Source: Streptococcus henryi DSM 19005
GTDB lineage: Bacteria > Bacillota > Bacilli > Lactobacillales > Streptococcaceae
Direction of reading: 5' to 3'
Assembly: GCF_000376985.1 (NCBI RefSeq)
Contig: NZ_AQYA01000035.1
Span: forward strand, 62,001-126,000
DNA length: 64,000 bases
A model generated the notes under the pieces. It was given only the letters and a program-made list of their open reading frames with translations. It ran no database searches and was not told where the DNA came from. Numbering within the stretch: the first letter of the stretch is position 1; each line of letters starts with the position of its first letter. This document shows positions 37,148-46,831 of this stretch, piece by piece. Both the position numbers and the translations under genes were made by a program.

Positions 37148-37735
37148 ATGAAAACTTTAAAGAACTATATTGCCTTTGATTTAGAGTTCAATACTGTAAA
37201 TGACATCAGTCACATCATTCAAGTGTCAGCTGTCAAGTTTGAAGAAAATCGTGAGGTTGACCAGTTTGATACCTACGTCTACACAGATGTTCCCCTCCAA
37301 TCCTTCATCAATGGTTTGACTGGAATTACGGCTGAAAAAATTGCTAGCGCTCCAAAGGTTGAAAAGGTTATGTCAGATTTTCAAACTTTCGTTGGTGAGA
37401 CAGCCTTGATCGGTTACAATGGACTAAAGTCTGACCTTCCTTTACTTGTAGAAAATGGTTTAGACTTGACAGAACTCTATCAAGTTGATGTCTTTGACGA
37501 AGCTTTTGAACGTCGCAGTACTGATTTGAATGGTATTCGAAACCTTCAACTGCATACAGTAGCAGAGTTCTTAGGGTTTACAGGACGCAGCCATAACAGT
37601 TTAGAAGATGCTCGTATGACAGCCCAAGTCTATGAAAAATTTATGGAATTGGACGATAATAAATCTTATTTAAATCAACAAGAAGAAAGCCATGGTGATA
37701 ATCCCTTTGCTGCTTTGGGAGGATTATTTAGTTAA
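37148..37735 (+). CDS. DnaQ-like 3'-5' exonuclease
   Basis: This 195-residue DEDDh-type exonuclease has ExoI motif IAFDLEFNTVND, ExoII in LIGYNGLKSDLPLL and ExoIII HNSLEDARMTAQVYEKF with the catalytic histidine. It resembles the exonuclease domain of DNA polymerase III/PolC and RNase T relatives. The short tail HGDNPFAALGGLFS resembles the ending of the DUF177 protein at 9943 (NPFASLTGLFDEE), possibly a shared docking peptide. Physiological substrate unknown. Confidence 0.85.
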   Translation: MKTLKNYIAFDLEFNTVNDISHIIQVSAVKFEENREVDQFDTYVYTDVPLQSFINGLTGITAEKIASAPKVEKVMSDFQTFVGETALIGYNGLKSDLPLLVENGLDLTELYQVDVFDEAFERRSTDLNGIRNLQLHTVAEFLGFTGRSHNSLEDARMTAQVYEKFMELDDNKSYLNQQEESHGDNPFAALGGLFS

Positions 37736-37765
37736 TCTGGAAATTTTCAATAAAACAAAAAGACC

Positions 37766-37805
37766 CTTGAGTTCACAGTTGAAAATGTGAACTCAAGAGT
37801 TTTTT
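37766..37805. terminator. Bidirectional terminator between the exonuclease gene and ebfC
   Basis: CTTGAGTTCACA and TGTGAACTCAAG form a perfect stem followed by AGTTTTTTT, between converging genes. Confidence 0.88.
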
Positions 37806-37823
37806 TATTCATTCTTCCATAGT

Positions 37824-38123
37824 TTAGAATGGTAATTTGTTAGCAAATGCGCCTAATGATTTCTTAGTAGCTTCGTCAACTTGTTCAAGAGCATTGTTCA
37901 AAGCTTGAAGAGTCATATCTGACAAAGTTTCAATATCTTCTGGGTCGACAACAGCTGGATTAAAGCTGATGTTAGTTACTTTTTTATCACCAGTCACTTC
38001 AACTTGAACAAGGTCTTGAGCTGATTTACCATAGAAAGTAGTAGCAGCAAGCTCAGCTTGTTTAGTTTCCATTTGTTTTTGCAATTTTTGTGCCTGACGC
38101 ATCATGTTTTGCATATTCATCAT
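37824..38123 (-). CDS. ebfC: Nucleoid-associated protein EbfC (YbaB)
   Basis: This 99-residue DNA-binding dimer begins [20 protein letters not shown] and contains ITFNP-like [19 protein letters not shown], the YbaB/EbfC pattern. It is usually encoded near dnaX-recR. Here it stands alone on the minus strand. A small hairpin (AAGGCT/AGCCTT near 38141-38157) lies in its leader. Confidence 0.93.
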   Translation of the reverse strand: MMNMQNMMRQAQKLQKQMETKQAELAATTFYGKSAQDLVQVEVTGDKKVTNISFNPAVVDPEDIETLSDMTLQALNNALEQVDEATKKSLGAFANKLPF

Positions 38124-38639
38124 AATAGTTTTAAGATTCCTTTCGTATCAAGGCTTTGAGCCTTGTTATTAAATTATGTCGCCTTATTATTAATAAATTA
38201 TCAAAGGCAGAAGTGATTTCCTTTTCCGTTGGATAGTTTTGTTACAGTCACGTTGAGGATTTCCTTTTAGAATTCCAGTATCATGAAGTCCATTATCAAT
38301 TATATCATTTTTAGGAATTAACTCAAATCCCCTAATGACTTCTTACCTTACTTAAGACATATTTAAGTAAGAGTTTATATACTATAGTTATCCTAAAACT
38401 ATTCTTTTTCAAAATCTTCTTGAAGCAGTCTGTGCATCATGCATGGACTGTTTCTTCTTTTGTCTTTCTTGAAAATAGTTGGTTTTCAGAAAGATACAAA
38501 AGATAGTAGAATCTGCTGTCATTTTTTTACTGTACATAGGTTTTAAGCCGCTTGGAGGCCTATGTTGAAATTATAAAAAATTGACTTTTGATGCAATTCA
38601 CTACACAATTACGTTACAAAATGGAATGAGGTGATAAAC
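38124..38639. other. Gene-free AT-rich gap between ebfC and the antitoxin gene
   Basis: No ORF with an RBS is visible. The gap holds a hairpin CTTACTTAAG / TTTAAGTAAG (38347-38371), a TATACT near 38379, and a second hairpin CAGTCTGTGCAT.. / ATGCATGGACTG (38428-38452). TTGACT (38581-38586) is a possible -35 for the antitoxin gene. It may be the scar of a lost gene. Confidence 0.4.
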
Positions 38640-38927
38640 ATGGGAAAAACGGCTACAATTAACGTTCGAGTTGATGAATCGGATAAAAAATCAGCAGAAC
38701 AAGTTTTAAAGCAACTTGGAATGCCAATGTCAACTTTAATAACCAAACAAGTATCATTTACGAAAAGTGTTCCTTTTGATATTACATTGCCAGAAGCTCC
38801 AACATCAGTTAGTGTAGAAGGGATATTTTCAGATGAATTTGGACAAATGATGGTTGAGGCTTATCAAGAAGCTGAAAACAGTCAGGTTCGGTCAATAAAA
38901 GATAGATCTTTTGGAATTATAAAGTGA
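38640..38927 (+). CDS. RelB/DinJ-family antitoxin, apparently without its toxin
   Basis: This 95-residue protein starts at ATG 38640 (RBS GAGGTG). The N-terminal ribbon-helix-helix (TATINVRVDESDKKSAEQVLKQLGMPMSTLI) is characteristic of RelB/DinJ antitoxins, and a toxin-binding tail follows. The stop overlaps a GTG that opens only an 8-codon frame (38924-38950) where a RelE/YafQ-type toxin would normally begin. It is therefore probably an orphan antitoxin, which might still autoregulate or neutralise a toxin elsewhere. Confidence 0.8.
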   Translation: MGKTATINVRVDESDKKSAEQVLKQLGMPMSTLITKQVSFTKSVPFDITLPEAPTSVSVEGIFSDEFGQMMVEAYQEAENSQVRSIKDRSFGIIK

Positions 38928-38950
38928 AAGAAGTCTCTTTTAAAGTGTAG
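38924..38950 (+). pseudogene. Possible toxin start stub
   Basis: A GTGA overlap with the antitoxin stop leads to VKEVSFKV and then TAG. This position and overlap are where the toxin gene of a relBE/dinJ-yafQ pair starts. No longer toxin reading frame follows in the 80 bases before the MFS gene end. Confidence 0.35.
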
Positions 38951-39032
38951 CTCGCGTACTCTTTTGAGGTCCTTAAAAAATATTTCTAAAAAGTTGGAAT
39001 ACATCATTTAGTCCTTAATTACTTAAAGTAAT

Positions 39033-40262
39033 TTAAACTGATTCTTCCAGTTCAGAACTTGGCATGTAATTATTTAGTTTCTTGTTTAGGAAATAGATAA
39101 TAGCTATTATTGTGTAAGACAGTCCAAATGTAAGGAAAAAGAATCTTGAGCTCAGTATTTCAGTAATTGTACCCCAAAATAAAGAACCAACTGCTAATGT
39201 CGAAACGGTTAAGGTATAGAATGCTCCAAGTACTTCTCCTAACCTATATTTAGCTATTTCAGATTGTAAAATTGGTTTTTGTACAACTTGAGTAATTCCC
39301 AGAAAAATAAAAGCTATAAACCAAATTAAAATAAATACATAGGGATTAGTAACAAAACTTATTAGGCTGAAAGAGATACCAAAAAGCAAACTAAAAAGAC
39401 ATAACACTCTTCCAACAGTTAGTATTTTGATAAAAAAATTCGCTACGATGCTTGAGCCAAGTAATGTTCCAATTGAAGCAGTGGCAATAATTATTCCGTA
39501 ATACTTTGCTCCCCCCATTTGTTGTGATAAAAGTAATTGATAAATATTTAAACCTGCAAATAAAAAATTCAATAGTCCACTGCCCAATGTGATTAATAAT
39601 AGTAACTTATTTTTTATAATATACGAAATTCCACTGAATAGGGAGTTCACCCCCTCTTCATTGTTCTTCTCATTTATCACCTCTATGTTATCAATTTTTT
39701 TAAAAAGATGAACAGAAAGAATAAAAGAAAAAATATCAACTATTAAAAGATTGATGTAAGAAAAGATAGACATTAAGAAACCAGTAATCGTGCTAAATAA
39801 GTATTCGCTACCATTATAGGCTATTGACATATAAATTTCAGATTGAGCTAAGTCTTCTTTTTTAACGATTGATGGAACAAAAGCATCTTGTACGGTGTAG
39901 GTATTAATTCCTGCAATTGATGCAATAAATGCAAAAAATAAAATAGAATATAAGGCTACTTTATTTGAAGTTTTCATCATAAAAAACATTGAGAGGGTAA
40001 TCATCGTAACTGCAATACACTGAGTAACCTCTAATAAGATAAGTATTTTTTTCTTTGAAAATCTATCAATAACTTTACCTGAAATAAATGAAAATACATT
40101 TGGGAGAAAAATCAAGAAGTTTAAGATTCCTACCCAGTAAGCGTTATTTGAGTACTCTAATATATACCATGATAGAACAATAGCATATATAGTATCCCCG
40201 CAATTGCTAAGCAATCTTCCTAAAAATAAATTTGAGAAATTTTTATTTTTTAATAATTGCAT
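39033..40262 (-). CDS. MFS efflux transporter (MefA-like size and layout)
   Basis: This 409-residue 12-helix major facilitator begins MQLLKNKNFSNLFLGRLLSNCGD, an opening common to the macrolide-efflux/MFS_3 group. The motif between helices 2 and 3 is GKVIDRFSKKKIL. Codon use is markedly more AT-rich than in neighbouring core genes, suggesting acquisition. It has its own RBS (AAGGAGCT) and a TACTAT-type -10 on the minus strand. Substrate unknown; resistance cannot be claimed from sequence. Confidence 0.8.
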   Translation of the reverse strand: MQLLKNKNFSNLFLGRLLSNCGDTIYAIVLSWYILEYSNNAYWVGILNFLIFLPNVFSFISGKVIDRFSKKKILILLEVTQCIAVTMITLSMFFMMKTSNKVALYSILFFAFIASIAGINTYTVQDAFVPSIVKKEDLAQSEIYMSIAYNGSEYLFSTITGFLMSIFSYINLLIVDIFSFILSVHLFKKIDNIEVINEKNNEEGVNSLFSGISYIIKNKLLLLITLGSGLLNFLFAGLNIYQLLLSQQMGGAKYYGIIIATASIGTLLGSSIVANFFIKILTVGRVLCLFSLLFGISFSLISFVTNPYVFILIWFIAFIFLGITQVVQKPILQSEIAKYRLGEVLGAFYTLTVSTLAVGSLFWGTITEILSSRFFFLTFGLSYTIIAIIYFLNKKLNNYMPSSELEESV

Positions 40263-40598
40263 TAATGAGCTCCTTATATTTCAAATTAATCTTCTAAACA
40301 TCAGTTACTCTTATAGTAGTATCGAAACTATTAAAATAAAGAGTCTCAACTTTACCAAACTTTAGATAGTTCAAAAACTGATTTATACAAACAGTAATTT
40401 ATTATTCAGACATATGTATTTATTGTTGACTGACACGGTGTTGGTTTTATCCGCTACTTTTTTACTTCTTTAATTTTTATAAGCAGTTCTTCTTTGTGTT
40501 GCTTGCGCTTACATTATACTTTTTTTGGAATTGTCTGTCAAAAAATGTTTTTCGATTGAAATTTTTAAAGTGCTTGTTATCGGTTTATATTTTATAAA

Positions 40599-40778
40599 AA
40601 TGCAACATCTCAACGTCTGATTTTAAGGTTATCCGTAACAATTGTACCAGTCATGATTTTTATACTCATGTTATGGGGTGGCTGGATGCTATCAATCATA
40701 ATTGGATGGTTCTTCGTATTAAGATTCAATGCAAGAGAACATTTTGATATTAAAAAATCTTCTTACCGCAATTGGTAG
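40599..40778 (+). pseudogene. Fragment of an unrecognised membrane protein
   Basis: The frame reads about 59 residues to TAG 40776-40778, with a hydrophobic stretch (TIVPVMIFILMLWGG and SIIIGWFFVLRF) and a polar tail (NAREHFDIKKSSYRNW). No start codon with an RBS is evident. The end sits inside a strong terminator, as for a genuine gene 3' end. I take it as a remnant of a larger membrane protein. The preceding 40263-40598 is AT-rich and empty apart from the MFS promoter region. Confidence 0.35.
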
Positions 40779-40790
40779 GAAGATTTTTTA
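40752..40790. terminator. Strong terminator hairpin
   Basis: AAAAAATCTTCTTACC and GGTAGGAAGATTTTTT pair over about 16 bp with one wobble. It can act in both directions. The next 140 bases before the pepX end show nothing else. Confidence 0.8.
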
Positions 40791-40930
40791 GAATCCAAAT
40801 ATGATATTAATAGATTCCGTCTTAAACGGCTCTGCATTAGGCAGTTGTTGATGCAACTGATTTATCTATTTTCATTAGAATACTTATGGTCTAATTGCAA
40901 ATTTGAACATTTCTTGGTTCTTATGTCTTC

Positions 40931-43210
40931 CTATTTCTCCACCGGGATTTCCAGGCTTGATTGGTCTAAATCGACGGTAAGGTCATAGCTGGAATTGTCG
41001 CGGATGGTGTGTTCGAAGTCTGTGGTGTAGAGGAGGACGCGGACTTTGTCTCCTTTGCTTAACTTGTAGATACTTGGTTGGAGTTTAAAGTCGATGGTCA
41101 TCCACTCATTAGCTGGGATGTCTTGGACAGTCAGCAAGTCGCTTCGATTTTGTAGGTTGAGGACACCTTTTGCTACAACACGATAAGGAGTTTCCTTGAA
41201 AGGTAATTCACGTAAGGCTTCACGAGAGAAGTTGCGTCCATTGTCAATGGTATTAAGAGATAGGATAGCAGGCGTATCTGTAAAGCGCTTCTTCTTACCA
41301 AAATCTAAAACTTGAGCAGATAAGATACCCTTGTTTTCACTTGATTTGAGGGTTAGATGAAGGGTCATTTGCCCATTGACATGAATATCTTGGTCTAGTG
41401 TCACATCTAGGCAAAGGGCATTGGTTTTATCAGCAAACAAGTCAGTCTTGAAAAGATTGAAGTCCTTGCCATAACGGGTAAAATCTTCTTGGTCATAGTA
41501 GTTGTCAATTATATGGTTTCCTTGACCAAGTTTTAGGCTAAGGCTATCATCAGTCCCAAATTGATCCAGCGCTAGCCAATTTTGCTCCTGACTATTGTCT
41601 TGCCAAAGAATAGTTGGTAGCTCGAAGTGACTATCCTGCGCCAGCATTTTCTCAGACAAAAGAGCATTCATGCTTTCGCGGAAATCGATAGACTGCCAAT
41701 TATGGAGATAGACATGCTCACCGTTATGGAGGAAGGCGTGTTTTTGGATGGAAGATGGCAGTGCTTTGAGGATGTTATAGACCTGACCAGGTTTAACATT
41801 CCAGTCTTGCAGGCCATGTGTATAAACGGCAGTGCAGGTCACCTTGTCAGCATGAGGGAGATAGTTGCGGTCATGCCAAAATTGGTTATAATCTCCGCTC
41901 TTACGGTCGAGCTCAGCCGATTGAGCATCCAAGAGCTCCTGATAATGAGCATTATTGCGGAGGTAGTCACCAGCCAGTAAGTTACGTGAATAAGTCAGTT
42001 CAGTCAAGACATCCAAATCTTCACCAGGATAGCCGCCAGGGCTGCAGACCAAACCATTTTCACGGTAGTAGTCATACCAAGATGAGATGGCTGACTCAGC
42101 GATGATGACTTTGAGTCCCTCGACACCAGTTGTTGCTAGTGCTGTGGACATGGTGCCTAGATAAGATTTACCTGTGGTGCAGACTAGTCCGCTTGCCCAG
42201 CTTGCCAAGACCTGTTTGTCACGGCGGTGACTAGAAAAGGCAAGAGCTCTGCCATTGAGCCAATCAATAACGGCCTTAAAGCTTTCCACCTGGGCGTAGT
42301 CACCAGAAGTCATGAAGCCGTCAGAGCCAGCAGTTCCGACACCTGAAACGTAGATGTTAGCAAAACCACGAGCCAAGAAGTAGTCGTTGAGGCTGTAGCT
42401 GTCGATATAAGAGAAAGTTTGATCGGCTTCAGTCACAGCTAGGTCACAGTCAGGTGTTTCAAGTGCCTTAAAGTTACGCGTCTCAACAGTGATTTTCCCG
42501 GCTTCCTTAATAGCAAGCTGACCTTCCATCTTGTAAAGTTTCTTGTCATTGGCTGGTCCATTGATACCTTCGTGGTAGGGACTTGCGGTCATCATTGTGG
42601 GAATGGCATGCGCTGTTTTGGGACGGATAATGTTAACTTTAACCAGATCTAGTTGACCATCGCCATCTGTATCAAGCGGTGCTTGTACATAAACAACTTC
42701 ACGAACAAGGTCATTGGTGTCAAAAGTAGCCAGTGATTTCCAGTTGAAGAAGTGGTAATCGTTATCAACTGGAATCAGACCACGACTAACCAAATCATCA
42801 AGCAAAGTCATTCCTTTCTTCATGCGGCTTGCAAGCAAGTGATGAAGATTTTTGATAATGTCCTTTTCGCTATAAGAAATTGGGAACTTGATTGTCTTTA
42901 AAAATTCTTGGCTATCTGTAAAATCAACATTTGGTATAAAGTCAAGTATTTGCAGAGCCAGAAGATTGAAGATGTCTTCTGTTAAGGGCTGATTGGATTG
43001 GAAGAAGCTCAGCAAATCTGTTTGGCTGTCCGCGATGAGGTTTGATAGAGGATAGTCAGTATCTGAGTAGTTGAAAAAGACTTTGCGGATAAAGATTTCT
43101 AGATTATCTTTGGCTGAATAGTTTTGCTTGATATTGAATCCCAAAGCTTGTAATTCCTGCTCTGCTATTTCCAAAGAAACGGGAATGTAAGAGTATTGAT
43201 TATATTTCAT
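40931..43210 (-). CDS. pepX: Xaa-Pro dipeptidyl-peptidase PepX
   Basis: This 759-residue serine peptidase (family S15) releases X-Pro dipeptides from proline-rich peptides such as casein fragments. The catalytic serine lies in [11 protein letters not shown] (near residue 350). The acid is in [11 protein letters not shown] and the histidine in [13 protein letters not shown]-terminal jelly-roll domain follows. Length is standard for streptococci. It is divergent from gla, the same neighbourhood as in Lactococcus, with a cre-like site in its leader. Confidence 0.96.
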   Translation of the reverse strand: MKYNQYSYIPVSLEIAEQELQALGFNIKQNYSAKDNLEIFIRKVFFNYSDTDYPLSNLIADSQTDLLSFFQSNQPLTEDIFNLLALQILDFIPNVDFTDSQEFLKTIKFPISYSEKDIIKNLHHLLASRMKKGMTLLDDLVSRGLIPVDNDYHFFNWKSLATFDTNDLVREVVYVQAPLDTDGDGQLDLVKVNIIRPKTAHAIPTMMTASPYHEGINGPANDKKLYKMEGQLAIKEAGKITVETRNFKALETPDCDLAVTEADQTFSYIDSYSLNDYFLARGFANIYVSGVGTAGSDGFMTSGDYAQVESFKAVIDWLNGRALAFSSHRRDKQVLASWASGLVCTTGKSYLGTMSTALATTGVEGLKVIIAESAISSWYDYYRENGLVCSPGGYPGEDLDVLTELTYSRNLLAGDYLRNNAHYQELLDAQSAELDRKSGDYNQFWHDRNYLPHADKVTCTAVYTHGLQDWNVKPGQVYNILKALPSSIQKHAFLHNGEHVYLHNWQSIDFRESMNALLSEKMLAQDSHFELPTILWQDNSQEQNWLALDQFGTDDSLSLKLGQGNHIIDNYYDQEDFTRYGKDFNLFKTDLFADKTNALCLDVTLDQDIHVNGQMTLHLTLKSSENKGILSAQVLDFGKKKRFTDTPAILSLNTIDNGRNFSREALRELPFKETPYRVVAKGVLNLQNRSDLLTVQDIPANEWMTIDFKLQPSIYKLSKGDKVRVLLYTTDFEHTIRDNSSYDLTVDLDQSSLEIPVEK

Positions 43211-43226
43211 GGATTTTCCTTCCTAT

Positions 43227-43244
43227 AAAGTAAACGTTTTTATT
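43227..43244. promoter_or_regulatory. cre-like site between pepX and gla
   Basis: AAAGTAAACGTTTTTATT matches 15 of 18 positions of the perfect cre before glpK (55727). It lies in the pepX leader and about 85 bases upstream of gla. Confidence 0.55.
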
Positions 43245-43328
43245 TCAGGCTTGTTCTTTACTTTATCTATTATACTTGATAAAATGTTACTTGTCTAAAT
43301 CATTATTAATATGGAGGAAAAAAGACAC

Positions 43329-44192
43329 ATGGATGTTACATGGACAGTGAAATATATCACTGAATTTATCGCAACTGCTTTCTTGCTCATCTTGGGTAAC
43401 GGTGCCGTTGCTAACGTTGACCTTAAAGGAACTAAAGGAAATAACTCAGGTTGGGTTATTATTGCCCTTGGTTACGGTTTTGGTGTTATGATGCCTGCGC
43501 TTATGTTTGGTAACGTATCTGGCAACCACATCAATCCAGCCTTTACTCTTGGTCTTGCAATCTCAGGACTCTTCCCATGGGCACACGTTGCGCAATACAT
43601 CATTGCACAAGTTCTTGGTGCTATCTTTGGTCAATTGGTGGTTGTTATGGTTTACAAACCATACTACTTGAAAACAGAAAATCCAAACCATGTTTTGGGA
43701 TCATTCTCAACCATTTCAGCTGTTGATGATGGTACTAAAGAAAGCCGCAAAGCTTCATGGATTAACGGTTTCTTGAATGAGTTCGCTGGTTCATTTGTTC
43801 TTTTCTTCGGAGCTCTTGCTTTGACTAAGAACTACTTTGGTCACGAAGCTATCCTAGCTACTGTGAAACAATATGCTGGCGCAGTAACTGAGTCTGATTT
43901 CTTGGCACAAAATCCATCTGCATCATTGATGGCTGGCGGAAGCTTGGCAGTTGCTCACATCGGGATTGGTTTCTTGGTGATGACTCTTGTAACATCTCTT
44001 GGTGGTCCTACAGGTCCTGGTCTTAACCCAGCGCGTGACCTTGGTCCACGTCTTGTTCACCACTTCTTACCAAAATCAGTACTTGGCCAAGCTAAAGGCG
44101 ATTCTAAATGGTGGTATGCTTGGGTGCCAGTTGTGGCTCCAATTCTTGCATCAATCGCTGCAGTAGCTTTGTTCAAATACTTGTATCTATAA
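43329..44192 (+). CDS. gla: Glycerol facilitator-aquaporin Gla
   Basis: This 287-residue MIP channel starts at ATG 43329 (GGAGG at 43313-43317). It opens MDVTWTVKYITEF, as in Lactococcus Gla. The two pore motifs are HINPAFTLG and GLNPARDLG. A large extra loop (GTKESRKASWING and the region after NYFGHEA) matches the Gla subgroup, which conducts both glycerol and water. It likely supplies glycerol to GlpK (54207). Position next to pepX is conserved with Lactococcus. Confidence 0.92.
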   Translation: MDVTWTVKYITEFIATAFLLILGNGAVANVDLKGTKGNNSGWVIIALGYGFGVMMPALMFGNVSGNHINPAFTLGLAISGLFPWAHVAQYIIAQVLGAIFGQLVVVMVYKPYYLKTENPNHVLGSFSTISAVDDGTKESRKASWINGFLNEFAGSFVLFFGALALTKNYFGHEAILATVKQYAGAVTESDFLAQNPSASLMAGGSLAVAHIGIGFLVMTLVTSLGGPTGPGLNPARDLGPRLVHHFLPKSVLGQAKGDSKWWYAWVPVVAPILASIAAVALFKYLYL

Positions 44193-44202
44193 GATAAATT
44201 AA

Positions 44203-44223
44203 AGAGGCTCCGGCCTCTTTTTT
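44203..44223 (+). terminator. Terminator of gla
   Basis: AGAGGC, TCC and GGCCTCT are followed by TTTTT. Confidence 0.82.
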
Positions 44224-44235
44224 AATGTCTAAATT

Positions 44236-44485
44236 TGAATGTTATGGCTCAGTGACAGGCTAGACGAACCGCCGTAAGCATACCTAGTTGTAGGAAAGCG
44301 GTATTAACGACCGTTCATTTTTTACTCTTTTAAAATCAAAATGCTACATTATCAGTTTAAACTTGCCCTACTGCAGTTGAGAGAAACATAGTTTCTTCAA
44401 TTTCCAAGCTTCAAGAGTCTATTCCCATACTCTTGGAGCTACCTTGGTCTCACTTCCTCGTCTGATTTTGATTTTATTTGCCTAT
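44236..44485. repeat. Family A MITE-like elements, copy 7 (compound)
   Basis: A left portion (44236-44322) carries the core of the copy at 5795 (ACCGCCGTAAGCATACCTAG, TTAACGACC). A full element (44323-44485) starts TACTCTTTTAAAATCAAAAT and ends GTCTGATTTTGATTTTATTT, nearly identical to the copy at 52465. Two elements appear joined or nested. Confidence 0.65.
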
Positions 44486-44570
44486 TATTTTCACATAGTG
44501 TAGGAGCACATAATTTCTTGTCAAAATTCCTCTTTTTGTCTAAAATAGAATAGACTGTAAGGAGGAAGAA

Positions 44571-45323
44571 ATGACGTTATTAGAACAGATAAGATTTAAT
44601 CATCCCGTTTTGCGCGTGAATAACCGCGATAGAAACATAGATTTTTACGAAAAGAGCCTTGGATTCAAATTAGTTAGTGAAGAAAATGCCATTGCTATCT
44701 TTTCAGCTTGGGAAAATCCTGACGCTAGCTTTATCATAGAAGAATCACCTTCAATGCGTACACGCGCGGTAGAAGGTCCTCAAAAAGCTAATAAGATTAT
44801 TATCAAAGCCTCTAAAGCTAGGGATATTGCCGCTTTGTTGGGAAATGGCGCAGCTGCTAGCCAAGTTTTCCAAGGTAAAAATGGATACGCCTATGAGACT
44901 GTTTCCCCAGAGGGAGCCCTATTTCTCTTGCATGCTGAAGATGACCTAGATAGTCTGACAGCAATTGAACGTCCAGACTTAGCTCAAGAGCCATCAGTTA
45001 AAGGACTTTCTGATTTTACATTTGAGAAAATTGTCTTGAACGTCCAAGATGTTGAACTATCAAAAGCATTTTACCAAAATACCTTTGACGGACAATTTCC
45101 ACTTAATCTTGATTTCCTTCAAGCTCAAGGAGATGACTTGGCTGTTGAACCCAATGTGACTTGGGATTTAGAAATTTTGGAATTCCAAGTTCCCCAAGAT
45201 TATCCATTAGCAGAACTCAAAGCTTATTTGGAAAGCAAGGGCTTGTCAGTTTACTTGGATAAAAAAGAAAGAGTCCTTGTTATCTCTGACCCAAGCAAGA
45301 TTGAAATCTGGTTCATCAAATGA
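44571..45323 (+). CDS. cppA: CppA family protein (VOC fold)
   Basis: This 250-residue protein closely resembles streptococcal CppA (VLRVNNRDRNIDFYEKSLGF, EESPSMRTRAVEGPQKANKI, GKNGYAYETVSPEGALFLLH). It has an N-terminal VOC-type domain and a C-terminal CppA_C domain. CppA was named as a C3-degrading protein in pneumococcus, but the fold and lack of a signal peptide suggest an intracellular role. The stop overlaps the start of the following serine hydrolase gene (ATGA). Confidence 0.88.
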   Translation: MTLLEQIRFNHPVLRVNNRDRNIDFYEKSLGFKLVSEENAIAIFSAWENPDASFIIEESPSMRTRAVEGPQKANKIIIKASKARDIAALLGNGAAASQVFQGKNGYAYETVSPEGALFLLHAEDDLDSLTAIERPDLAQEPSVKGLSDFTFEKIVLNVQDVELSKAFYQNTFDGQFPLNLDFLQAQGDDLAVEPNVTWDLEILEFQVPQDYPLAELKAYLESKGLSVYLDKKERVLVISDPSKIEIWFIK

Positions 45324-46245
45324 TAAGCCCATCACTAGCTCTTATTGAGCAGCAGATGGCTGAGGGCCTTTACCATGGTGCTAGTCTTGCTCTCTATAAA
45401 AATGGCGGATGGACAGAGCACTATCTGGGAACAATAGATGGATTAAGCCCTGTTAATGAGGGCTTAATTTACGATTTGCATCTGTTTCTAAGGTAGTTGG
45501 TGTTGGAACTCTGGTTATTTTTATGGTCAATAGCGGAGCTTTGGATTTAGATCAGCCCTTAACAGCCTACTACCCAGACTTTCATGATTCATCTGTCACT
45601 TTGCGCCAGCTATTAACCCATACCAGTGGCATAAATCCCTTTATTCCTAATCGGGATCAGCTGACAGCTGATCAACTCAAAACTGCCATCAATCATATTA
45701 CTGTGACGAAAAATAAAAAGTTTCACTATACAGATATTAATTTCTTGTTGCTGGGCTTTATGTTGGAAAAAATTTATGGTCAATCGCTGGACCAGCTTTT
45801 TCAAGAAAAAATCTTTGAGAGATTTGGCATGTCTGAAACCTCTTTTGGTCCAGTTCAGGAAGCTGTTCCGACAATCAAAGGAGTATCAGATGGTCTTGTC
45901 CATGACCCAAAAGCTAAAGTCTTTGGAGTTCATGCCGGTTCAGCTGGTCTCTTTTCGACTATTAAGGATTTGGAAATCTTTTGCCAACACTATCTGCAGG
46001 ATGATTTTGCCAAAAAGCTTTGGAGTAATTATGGGGGTCCAGATAAGACACGCTCCATCGCTTGGGATTTAGATGGTTCTTGGATAAGTCATACAGGTTA
46101 TACTGGTCCCTTTATCATGATTAACCGAAAAGAACAGCAGGCAGCCATCTTTCTGACTAATCGCACCTTTGAATACGATGATAGACCGCTTTGGATTGAA
46201 AAGCGTCGTGATATTTTTGAAGCCATAAAGAAAGAGATGGACTGA
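45320..46245 (+). pseudogene. Beta-lactamase-class-C-like serine hydrolase, broken by a frameshift
   Basis: The gene starts at ATG 45320, overlapping the cppA stop, and reads MISPSLALIEQQMAEGLYHG up to LIYDL. A missing G near 45478 shifts the frame to an early TAG. Restoring it gives IYDLASVSKVVGVGTL, with the catalytic SVSK (SxxK) right at the lesion, continuing to 46245. Later motifs (HYTDINFLLLG, HTGYTGPFI) are intact. A downstream start at 45523 would lack the nucleophile, so the product should be inactive. A sequencing error is possible. Confidence 0.85.
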
Positions 46246-46249
46246 TAAA

Positions 46250-46789
46250 ATGCGCTATGCACTATTACTAAGGGGTATTAATGTTGGTGGAAAAAATAAG
46301 GTGTCTATGGCAGAGCTAAAAGCAACTCTCACAGAACTTGGATTGTCTGAAGTGGCCTCTTATATTAACAGTGGCAACCTCTTTTTTAGTAGCGACCGAC
46401 CGCAAGCTCAGATAAGAGAGATGCTAGAGCAATTTTTTTCGAGCCACTATCCCTTTGTAAGTTCCTTTTGTCTCTTGAGTTTTGAAGATTATATGCAGGA
46501 CTATGACAAGCTCCCAGATTGGTGGCAGGATGATTTAGCTCGAAAAGATGTTCTCTTTTACACTAGGAGTGACCAGAAGGAGCTTGCACAAGATATGGTA
46601 GGTGAGATGAATTTGACTGATGAGGTTGTTCACTTCGGCAGCTTTGCTATTTTCTGGGGAAAATATAATGAGACTTCTTATTCTAAAACTGCTTATCACA
46701 AAGAATTAATTAAGACCCCTCTCTACAAGCAAGTGACTATACGCAATGGTAGAACTTATGAGAAATTGAAATCCTTTCTTGAGAAATAG
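46250..46789 (+). CDS. DUF1697 family protein
   Basis: This 179-residue protein begins MRYALLLRGINVGGKNKVSMAELK and contains ASYINSGNLFFSS, the DUF1697 signature. The function of the family is unknown. It starts 4 bases after the serine hydrolase stop, so it belongs to the cppA transcript, and ends at a terminator. Confidence 0.88.
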   Translation: MRYALLLRGINVGGKNKVSMAELKATLTELGLSEVASYINSGNLFFSSDRPQAQIREMLEQFFSSHYPFVSSFCLLSFEDYMQDYDKLPDWWQDDLARKDVLFYTRSDQKELAQDMVGEMNLTDEVVHFGSFAIFWGKYNETSYSKTAYHKELIKTPLYKQVTIRNGRTYEKLKSFLEK

Positions 46790-46791
46790 GA

Positions 46792-46821
46792 GCTGAGAAT
46801 TTACTTTTTCTCAGCTTTTTT
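46792..46821 (+). terminator. Terminator of the cppA-DUF1697 transcript
   Basis: GCTGAGAA and TTCTCAGC are followed by TTTTTT. Confidence 0.82.
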
Positions 46822-46831
46822 CTATCCAAGG

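Noticed and set aside
41818-42105. Plus-strand ORF inside pepX
   Set aside because: It lies opposite a clearly conserved peptidase, with no RBS, promoter or recognisable motif.
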